Of a stretch of 40,800 bases of DNA, positions 1-6,191 are shown in pieces. This DNA comes from Verrucomicrobiota bacterium (GTDB taxonomy: Bacteria; Verrucomicrobiota; Verrucomicrobiia; Limisphaerales; Fontisphaeraceae), in the NCBI GenBank assembly GCA_037139415.1, contig JBAXGN010000053.1:1-40800 (forward strand), written 5' to 3'. The first letter of the stretch is position 1, and the number at the start of each line of letters is the position of its first letter. The translations under genes and the position numbers were made by a program. Below the pieces are notes generated by a model. That model did not search any database and was not told the DNA's origin. It was given only the letters and a program-made list of their open reading frames with translations.

Positions 1-22
1 CGCCCGCCGGGATCTGTGAGGG

Positions 23-44
23 GGGCACCGGGCAACCGGTGTCC
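23..44. repeat. GC-rich hairpin with GCAA loop (REP-like)
   Basis: Bases 23-31 pair with 36-44 in a nine-base-pair stem with one G-U pair, closed by the loop GCAA (a GNRA tetraloop). It lies just downstream of the broken minus-strand gene at 69-338. It could be a terminator for that gene or a dispersed REP-like repeat. There is no T-tract on the minus-strand side, so the repeat reading is slightly preferred. No second copy was found in this window. Confidence 0.45.
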
Positions 45-68
45 CTACCTCGACATTCGGTAGCGCAC

Positions 69-338
69 TTATTCTTTGGGAAGCCGCCGATACATATTCG
101 CGATGGTAACAGCAACTTTGGTCAACTGTTCATTCGAGACCTTGCTGTAATCGCCGGCCTGCACGTTCTCAAGGCACTATACAATCGTCTCAAAGTCCTG
201 CTCGAACCCTTTATGGGAAACGGTTCTCATCAGGCAGCCTTGCGCTTCGGCCACTCGTTCGCGTAAGGGCTTGTCACCCAAAATAAGGCAAAGCATCGCC
301 TTCTGGATTTGTTCGGCCGTATGGTTCTTTGTTCTCAT
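69..338 (-). pseudogene. Small gene interrupted by an in-frame amber codon
   Basis: On the minus strand an ATG at 336-338 opens a frame of 89 residues (MRTKNHTAEQIQKAM at the start, IANMYRRLPKE at the end, TAA at 69-71). It is interrupted once, by TAG at 177-179 (codon 54). The residues before and after the stop read like one small helical protein, with a charged, amphipathic pattern in one frame throughout. This suggests a recent nonsense mutation, for example CAG to TAG, rather than chance. The family is not recognised. It has the same orientation as the large operon to its right, about 100 bp beyond that operon's last gene, and may once have been its tail gene. Alternatives are two separate tiny genes or a sequencing error. 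Confidence 0.45.
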
Positions 339-438
339 TGTGATCTGCGGGTTATTCTTTATTTCCTCAGGTTTCCTTGCTCACGCCCCCTTTGTAAGCA
401 CTCAACGAAATACGCTGGGGGGGTACTTATATTATGGC

Positions 439-1875
439 CTAATTCTTTGTATAGATGTTTTTAACGGCTTGTAAAAAGGGTATATCTGCCATTTTCTTTC
501 CTGAAACAAAACAACCATGAAGCTTGAAATCAGAACCATCAATGGTAACTAAATACTGCATATTGACGACTTCGCCACTGTCGTTCACCCAACGTGCTTC
601 AACTAAATAATGGGTATAACGCTCAGGTTCCAAGTCAGAAAGCTTGCCAGCAGTCCAAATCGCGCTTGGGGCCACCACTGCGAAAATTTCGCCAATCGTA
701 ACATTGCCTCCCCAAGCCTTTAAGTACCCTCTGGTAACAACTTTCCATCCGTACCGGGTTATGCCAGCTTCAACAAGTTTTTCCCTCTGAGCGCGGTATT
801 CGGCCATCGCTCTTGCGTTCTCCTCTTGATCGCGTTTTGCTTTGGCGGCGGCTTTGGCGGCGGCCACTCTGGCCTGCTCCGCAGCCTCTCGGGCTTTGAT
901 TTTGGCCAACCGAAAGGCAATGACTTTTGGTTCACGCTCGACTAAATCAGAATCGAACAACTCCCAAGCCAGCCGGATTGAAAAACGTCCGTCCATTTGT
1001 TTAATAACGATGCCCTCATCATTCACATCAACAATTTTCCCAACATAGTTATTGTCGAGTTTTAAATGAAAAGTTCTCGGTTCGTTCTCCGGTAGCGGCG
1101 GAAGCGCTACAGTTTTGGTCGGTAATTTGATTACACGGAATACATTCGACAACACAGGCGGATTGTTCGCGGTGATTAAATTGGTTGTTGGGCTATTGGT
1201 GAAAGCATTTGTGGCCACGGTGTTATTAACAGCGGAAATTATCGGGGCCTTGGACTCATTTGTTTGGGTGGGAATAGCCACAACCAACTTGGACTCATTT
1301 GTTGCAGCGCTAGAGATTGGCTTGGTTGTCACGGACTTTTTTGACTTTCCAGACCACGGATCAATAAAAACAACCGCACCAACCAGTAACGCGAGCAAAA
1401 GAGCAATTCCAGAAACCACATATACCTTGCTCGCAAAACGGCCGGCTGATTTTTGAGGATGCTGTGATTGCGAAAGCGGCTCTTCAGAATCTTTACCGGC
1501 TGCACCTGACATTTGCATCTCAGCATGAGGCTCAATAGATGCTTCCGCAGAACTACTTGAGGTAGCCTGATAAAATTCCCGTAAAGTAATCCATTCACCA
1601 CACACCTGAATTTCGGTAAGTAACCCGATCTGGCCGGATTCCAAACGGTTGTCAATTTCCTCCAGCGGAAAGGGGCCTGCTAAACGTCCGCGCCAACGGA
1701 TTTGGTATGTTTCCTGCTGCACTGGTTGGTTAATACCGGGATTTTTTAGTGAAACAATAGGAGCCTGGACGGCGGATTCAGTTTGGCAATGCGGACAAAC
1801 AACCTTGGATGGTTTACCATCTACGTTAACCTCAATCTGGGCAGAACAACCGCTGCAAGTGTATTTGACGCGCAT
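439..1875 (-). CDS. Zinc-ribbon + GYF_2 + SHD1-like membrane protein
   Basis: This 478-residue protein is the last gene of the putative GTPase/MotAB-like operon. It begins with a zinc ribbon (CSGC near residue 8, CPHC near residue 28). A GYF_2 (DUF4339) domain follows at about 57-104, with the family pattern WRGRLAGPF...IGLLTEI...WITLREF. After a low-complexity linker there is one membrane helix (about 150-170), then a long Thr/Asn/Ser-rich linker. A segment at about 270-320 resembles SHD1 domains (HLKLDNNYVGKIVDV...DGRFSIRL), followed by an Ala/Arg-rich coiled coil (320-370) and a C-terminal globular part of about 100 residues. GYF-type domains bind proline-rich peptides, so a scaffold or adaptor role is likely but inferred. 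Its GYF_2 domain is clearly paralogous to those at 4886-5464 and 5479-6174. The start ATG directly precedes the zinc ribbon. Confidence 0.85.
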   Translation of the reverse strand: MRVKYTCSGCSAQIEVNVDGKPSKVVCPHCQTESAVQAPIVSLKNPGINQPVQQETYQIRWRGRLAGPFPLEEIDNRLESGQIGLLTEIQVCGEWITLREFYQATSSSSAEASIEPHAEMQMSGAAGKDSEEPLSQSQHPQKSAGRFASKVYVVSGIALLLALLVGAVVFIDPWSGKSKKSVTTKPISSAATNESKLVVAIPTQTNESKAPIISAVNNTVATNAFTNSPTTNLITANNPPVLSNVFRVIKLPTKTVALPPLPENEPRTFHLKLDNNYVGKIVDVNDEGIVIKQMDGRFSIRLAWELFDSDLVEREPKVIAFRLAKIKAREAAEQARVAAAKAAAKAKRDQEENARAMAEYRAQREKLVEAGITRYGWKVVTRGYLKAWGGNVTIGEIFAVVAPSAIWTAGKLSDLEPERYTHYLVEARWVNDSGEVVNMQYLVTIDGSDFKLHGCFVSGKKMADIPFLQAVKNIYTKN

Positions 1876-1931
1876 TTGAAACCTTTTTGTTCGATGTTAC
1901 ATGCGTTAGATCATATCCGGTGCGATGTGGC

Positions 1932-2861
1932 CTATTGTGGTTTTGGGCGGTGCCCTACAGAGCTAAAGGTAACGGGGCCGTTTTGTTTCAGAAACGGCTC
2001 CCATCCGTATGGCAAATTTAGGGCAGTGGCAATTTGCTTTGCCTTGTTGAATTCGGGAAATGAATCTTCAAAGACGCAAAAGGTTAAGTATACATCGTCC
2101 CTAGGTATGGTTTTAAATAAATCCCGTATTCGCGTGCTATCGCCCCCAGCATAGCCACTACCGGGAATAGGGTTGGCAATATCACTACCACCGATAGAGG
2201 TCCACTTGATGGACAATTCGTTTTTTCTCATGTCCGCATATCGGCAAGGATAAATGCTCCCATACTGCACGATAACGTAGAACGGGTGCTTTCCAGTCGC
2301 GTATTCTTTGGGCAGGCGAAGCGAATGCTGGGATTCATTGATAACCTCGGAGACCTGTTGTTGCAGTGCTTCGGCGCGCTGTTTAAGTCGTTTATTGTTT
2401 TCGTTGGCAGCAGAAAGGCTATTTTGCGCTTCCAACTTCCGAGCTTGAACAGTTGCCATCTGTGCGTTTAAAAATTTTAGTCTCTCGGCCGGGGTCCCGT
2501 TAGCGGCTGTTGCAAGTTCCTTGTTGTTTTGCGTCACGTCCTCTTTTGCCTGCGTCACGCCTGCCTGCAATTCCTTGCGGGTCGCCAATAAGGTGACTTG
2601 CTTTTTCCAGCGTTCATCGTTGGCCTTATTTTGCAATTGCACCGCAAGTTCCTGGGAATGTTGCAAATTAGTCTGCGCAAGGGTCAGTCGGCGATTGAGC
2701 ATTTCCTGCGTGTCCGATGCGGACTCGGAACGCTTTCCGCGTTCCTTGCTGGTAAGCAGAGTTACCAACACAGCCAGTAATACGATGCCACCAAACGCGT
2801 TACACATTGTATCGAGCAACATGTAAAGACTATCGGACGGATGGTTGCGTCGTAATTTCAT
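1932..2861 (-). CDS. MotB/ExbD-like subunit, type 2
   Basis: The protein has 309 residues. A short basic N-terminus leads into one membrane helix that contains an acidic residue at its entrance (LLDTMCNAFGGIVLLAVL, Asp17). This is the arrangement of MotB/ExbD/TolR stators, where the aspartate carries protons or sodium ions. A long coiled coil covers about 40-170. A C-terminal domain (about 185-300) is related in layout to that of the neighbour at 2866-3939, but no OmpA-type peptidoglycan-binding motif is visible. The gene follows that neighbour by only 4 bp and belongs to the same operon as the MotA-like gene at 3936-4859. Membership in the MotB/ExbD superfamily rests on topology, the acidic residue and context rather than strong similarity. 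The two MotB-like proteins differ enough that a heteromeric stator is plausible. Confidence 0.75.
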   Translation of the reverse strand: MKLRRNHPSDSLYMLLDTMCNAFGGIVLLAVLVTLLTSKERGKRSESASDTQEMLNRRLTLAQTNLQHSQELAVQLQNKANDERWKKQVTLLATRKELQAGVTQAKEDVTQNNKELATAANGTPAERLKFLNAQMATVQARKLEAQNSLSAANENNKRLKQRAEALQQQVSEVINESQHSLRLPKEYATGKHPFYVIVQYGSIYPCRYADMRKNELSIKWTSIGGSDIANPIPGSGYAGGDSTRIRDLFKTIPRDDVYLTFCVFEDSFPEFNKAKQIATALNLPYGWEPFLKQNGPVTFSSVGHRPKPQ

Positions 2862-2865
2862 GGTC

Positions 2866-3939
2866 TCATAGTCCTATAGCTTTGCGAAAACGTTGCCACC
2901 AAGAATCAGTTTTCTGGGCAGGTGGAGCCTCGGCAGGCATAGTGTTTGATGCGTTGTTTACCGTCTGGCGCGGAGTGGCGTTGGTGACTGGGACACTTTG
3001 ACTGCGGTTGGTTGTGCCATTTTGATTTGATGCTGCAACCGTTGTGTCGGTAGGTGCCGTAGTTTCGTCCAGGGACGGTGGTGTGGAGAAATGAATCTGC
3101 CGCCCCTCTTCCAAGGCATCATAGCCAACTTCAAAATTTAGCTTGCGGGCAGTGTTTAGAAGATCTTGAAACAAATCTATCCCCGATGGCCGCACCAGAA
3201 ACACGACATACTGGTCAAGTTTTTTGGCTGCTTGAAGGTAGTTTTCAAAATCTGACCCAGCATTATATTTGTCGAAACTCTTCCGCTGTTCAGGATGGTC
3301 AAAGCGTTCAAGGATGATGCCCGAGCCTGCCACAATCACTAAAATGGGTTCTTTGGTGGAGGCATTTTTATCTGGAATAAGCCAGAGTTGCCCCTCTCGC
3401 TGGCGCACTTTTAAGAGTTGCGATTGTACACGCGCAACTTGTTGTTCCAACCTGGCCATTTCTCCGCGCGCTTGAGCTTCGGCTTTTACAAGGGTATCGT
3501 TCTCTTCAGTTATTCGTTGAATGGAAGCCTTGAGATCCGTGAGTCCCAGAGCGTTGTCACGGGCCAGGATTGCCGCTTTGCTGCCCGATAACTGCGCAAG
3601 GATTGCCGCTTGTTTTTGTTGTGCCTGAGATAGTTCGGTGCGGAGGCGGGCAATATCCGCCTCAAGTTTTTCTACAGCCGGAGCAGTTTCAACCGCAGCA
3701 AGCAATTCCTGCAACCGACGGTTTTGAGAGTCGGCATCGAGTTGTTGGCGCAACGTTTCCTGCAATTGTTGCTCGATTTTGAGATCGGCAGGGGAGGCGG
3801 AATCGCCAGCCAGCGGCTGCTCCAAATCGGTCGCCAATATCAAAGTGATAAAGACAAGCATGCCGCTCACTGCGGTTATCACATCCGCAAAAGCAAAGAA
3901 ACTGATTTTCGTATCCAGATTTCTGAGACGACCTCTCAT
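2866..3939 (-). CDS. MotB/ExbD-like subunit, type 1
   Basis: This 357-residue protein has a basic N-terminus and one membrane helix (about 14-37). The helix contains FAFADVITAVSGM, in which the aspartate of FAD matches the ion-carrying aspartate of MotB (YADFMTA). A coiled coil of roughly 130 residues (45-185) follows. Next is a globular domain (about 190-300) with the segment FLVRPSGIDLFQDLLNTAR, and then a Thr/Asn-rich tail. No OmpA/MotB peptidoglycan-binding domain is seen, so peripheral anchoring, if any, must differ from flagellar MotB. Its start codon overlaps the stop codon of the MotA-like gene (ATGA overlap at 3936-3939), which indicates translational coupling and fixes the start. 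It probably forms an ion-driven complex with that gene product. The substrate ion is unknown. Confidence 0.82.
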   Translation of the reverse strand: MRGRLRNLDTKISFFAFADVITAVSGMLVFITLILATDLEQPLAGDSASPADLKIEQQLQETLRQQLDADSQNRRLQELLAAVETAPAVEKLEADIARLRTELSQAQQKQAAILAQLSGSKAAILARDNALGLTDLKASIQRITEENDTLVKAEAQARGEMARLEQQVARVQSQLLKVRQREGQLWLIPDKNASTKEPILVIVAGSGIILERFDHPEQRKSFDKYNAGSDFENYLQAAKKLDQYVVFLVRPSGIDLFQDLLNTARKLNFEVGYDALEEGRQIHFSTPPSLDETTAPTDTTVAASNQNGTTNRSQSVPVTNATPRQTVNNASNTMPAEAPPAQKTDSWWQRFRKAIGL

Positions 3940-4859
3940 GATTTGGATTCTGGAGTATTGGTTTCCAATGGTGCTGGTTTGCGATCGGCCAAACGGAGTT
4001 TGGATACAATGTGCAAATGACAGTAATCATTGCATTCATCGAGAAAGGTCATCTCCCGCTTTTGCTGAAACGTAATGCCCAATTGCAGGATCAATGTAAA
4101 GGTCAATGCGACCAGTGTGGCCTCGAACGCCGTGGCAAGACCACTTGTGACGCCTTGAAGCGAATTACGTATCATTGTTATGTCACCACCTGCCTGAAGG
4201 GTTTCCGTAAAACGTCCGATGCCTAGACTTAAACCGAGAACGGTTCCGATGAATCCAAGCACTGGAACGGCCCAAACCAACCCGTTTACAATCGTATAGC
4301 TTGAAGCGACTTGGTCCTCATCATTTTCCGCCTGCGCGCGGAGAATGGCGGAAACATCGTTAACCTGGCCTATGTTCCTGAAATTGGACAAAGCGCGATC
4401 AATCCGGTTTAGCAGGACAAAATGACGAGGATGGTCAACCAGAGCATGAACCCTAGCCAAGACCGTGGCGGCTGTCGTTTCGTTTAGCACGAACTCTGGT
4501 TCAACGGGCACGGCTGAGAGCGTCAACGCCCGACGTTGAAACTTCAGTTTAATATTTTTCAGAATGAGAATTGAACTTCCCCAGAACAGGAAGAGGGTGG
4601 CTGGAATGACGGCAAACTGGTTGCTGGGACGCATATAGATGGTTGTTACCGGAGCGAGCCACGCAATATGGCTGAAGACAAAAATCACCAAACCATAGAG
4701 GATGCCTGACAACAGAGCACCCATCAGAAAGGCCAACAGGTGGTTGACATCCGTGTAACGTCCGCCTTTGAAGCCAAGCCGATTTTCAATATCCTGTTGA
4801 GCCCAGGCAAGCAAGACCGGGCGTTGTTCGTTTTTTATATTGCTGGGAAATTGCGCCAT
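3936..4859 (-). CDS. MotA/TolQ/ExbB-family proton-channel subunit
   Basis: This is a 307-residue inner-membrane protein with about four helices (roughly 42-64, 82-102, 192-214 and 240-264). The last two helices and the loop between them carry the typical MotA/TolQ/ExbB signature: VPVLGFIGTVLGLSLGIG, then GLATAFEATLVALTFTLIL. In known systems five such subunits surround two MotB/ExbD subunits and convert ion flow into rotation or mechanical work. Here the partners are the two genes immediately downstream, the first of which overlaps this one by four bases. The gene sits in the middle of a long single-strand operon with a GTPase and a GAP1-like protein. Flagellar or Tol genes are absent, so a dedicated motor for this system is inferred rather than housekeeping motility or TonB energisation. 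Confidence 0.9.
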   Translation of the reverse strand: MAQFPSNIKNEQRPVLLAWAQQDIENRLGFKGGRYTDVNHLLAFLMGALLSGILYGLVIFVFSHIAWLAPVTTIYMRPSNQFAVIPATLFLFWGSSILILKNIKLKFQRRALTLSAVPVEPEFVLNETTAATVLARVHALVDHPRHFVLLNRIDRALSNFRNIGQVNDVSAILRAQAENDEDQVASSYTIVNGLVWAVPVLGFIGTVLGLSLGIGRFTETLQAGGDITMIRNSLQGVTSGLATAFEATLVALTFTLILQLGITFQQKREMTFLDECNDYCHLHIVSKLRLADRKPAPLETNTPESKS

Positions 4860-4885
4860 AGGATTTTAGTTATAAATATTTATTG

Positions 4886-5464
4886 TTAGGGTTTCCTTCG
4901 ATTTCCAAAAACATAGAGAATGGCACCAACCACACATAAGCCAAGGCCAGCAATAATGCCATTTTGGCGATCAGCGATGAGGCCTAAATTATTGACTCTC
5001 CCCCCAAGGCCGCTCGGAACACTCTGATCAAACAATAGGAAATAATATCCAGCCAGCAACAAGCCAATGATCAAAACGAGGGTTCCCAAGGTTTTTATGG
5101 CCGTTGATTCTGGCCGTACCCCTGGTTCTGCTGGCAGGGTTTCCATGCTAGCGCGTTGTTCCAGCAGCGCGTTTTGCCGCCTTTGTTCATCAAGTTTTTC
5201 TTGTTCCAGTTGTTTCGCCACGATTTGGGACTGCCGTTCAGCTTCCTCTTCTGCCAAACGTTGCTCTTCGGCAAGGCGTTCCATTTCCATTTTTTGCAGA
5301 GAAACTTGGACTTCAAAGAATGCGCGGAGCGTAATCCATTTACCTTGGTATTGGATTTCGTGAAGCATCCCAATTTCACTTTTTCCCAAACGGCGTTCAA
5401 TGTCCGCCAAAGAAAATGGTCCCGTCACGCCTCCATGCCACCGTAATGAAAATTTTTGTTCCAC
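4886..5464 (-). CDS. GYF_2-domain membrane protein, short form
   Basis: This 192-residue protein begins directly with a GYF_2 (DUF4339) domain (residues 3-48: FSLRWHGGVTGPF...IGMLHEI...WITLRAF). A highly charged Glu/Gln/Arg-rich coiled coil follows (about 55-105). Two membrane helices (about 125-145 and 168-186) then flank a short loop, and the protein ends in a basic tail NRRKP. The N-terminal GYF_2 domain is probably cytoplasmic and may bind proline-rich segments of partners in the operon. It is a paralogue of the proteins at 439-1875 and 5479-6174, sharing the GPF, IGML/IGLL and WITLR elements. It lies 26 bp upstream of the MotA-like gene. Function is unknown beyond a likely scaffold or sensor role in this membrane complex. 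Confidence 0.82.
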   Translation of the reverse strand: MEQKFSLRWHGGVTGPFSLADIERRLGKSEIGMLHEIQYQGKWITLRAFFEVQVSLQKMEMERLAEEQRLAEEEAERQSQIVAKQLEQEKLDEQRRQNALLEQRASMETLPAEPGVRPESTAIKTLGTLVLIIGLLLAGYYFLLFDQSVPSGLGGRVNNLGLIADRQNGIIAGLGLCVVGAILYVFGNRRKP

Positions 5465-5478
5465 GAGCCGTATGATTT

Positions 5479-6174
5479 CTACCTAGGTTGGATGATAATC
5501 GGTGGTGGTTTGTTTGCCTCGACAGCGCCATCAACGATTGTCTTAAACATGGAAGCAGCCGCATTCAAAGCGGCAGCTTTTTCCTGAGCCTTTGCTGCCT
5601 CCTTAACCGCCTCGGCAGCAGCTCGGTCTGCTTCAATTCGGCTGCTTATTACAATATATACCAAAGTGCTCACCAGCACCAAGGCAGTAATAATGGCGAC
5701 ATACATTAACTTTGTTGGGGTCTGGCTTCTGTTTGATAATATCGCAACATGTTTATTGTTAGCATGTTGCTCGATTTTCATCAACTCGGTTCGCCGTTTC
5801 TCATCTAACAGCAATTCACGTTTTTGCTGTATTGCACGCTCGCTTTCCGCCTGTGCTTTCTCTGCTTGGGAAGCGCGTTCATTTTCAATACGGATTTCCT
5901 CCATGACTAGCCGTTGTTGCGCTTGAAAATCCCGAAGTGTAAGCCATCCCCCATCAACGAGTATCTCGTGCAACATGCCAATTTCATTCGTGTCGAGTTT
6001 GGTTTTAATGTTTGAAAGCGCATACGTCCCCATTAGTTTTCCACGCCACCGGAGTTGGTATGACTCCTCTATATTTGAGGTTAATGGCGGCACGAGCAGA
6101 GATTCCTGAACCCTCGAAGGTGGTGGGTTCCGCTGAAAACTTGCACCATGGCTTGGAGAATTGGGTTTATTCAT
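5479..6174 (-). CDS. GYF_2-domain membrane protein with two coiled coils
   Basis: The protein has 231 residues. After a Pro/Ser-rich leader of about 35 residues comes a GYF_2 domain (about 38-85: YQLRWRGKLMGTY...IGMLHEI...WLTLRDF). A charged coiled coil (85-140), one membrane helix (about 155-178) and a second Ala-rich coiled coil (180-215) follow, with a proline-rich end (KPPPIIIQP). That proline-rich tail is a possible ligand for the GYF domains of sister proteins, which is inference from known GYF preferences. The gene lies 14 bp before the next GYF_2 gene and 17 bp after the large membrane protein gene at 6192-9152. The second position of the usual GPF motif is changed here (GTY), so its GYF surface may have diverged. 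Confidence 0.82.
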   Translation of the reverse strand: MNKPNSPSHGASFQRNPPPSRVQESLLVPPLTSNIEESYQLRWRGKLMGTYALSNIKTKLDTNEIGMLHEILVDGGWLTLRDFQAQQRLVMEEIRIENERASQAEKAQAESERAIQQKRELLLDEKRRTELMKIEQHANNKHVAILSNRSQTPTKLMYVAIITALVLVSTLVYIVISSRIEADRAAAEAVKEAAKAQEKAAALNAAASMFKTIVDGAVEANKPPPIIIQPR

Positions 6175-6191
6175 GGTCTTGTTTGGATGCC

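Noticed and set aside
271-474. Plus-strand frame with hydrophobic segments (67 residues)
   Set aside because: It overlaps the minus-strand broken gene and the end of the GYF_2 gene, and has no plausible start context. The hydrophobicity is a by-product of the antisense composition.
1932-4859. Assignment of the MotA/MotB-like genes to a Zorya (ZorAB) system
   Set aside because: No ZorC, ZorD helicase or ZorE nuclease gene is present, and the B-like proteins lack an OmpA-type domain. Only the motor principle is shared.
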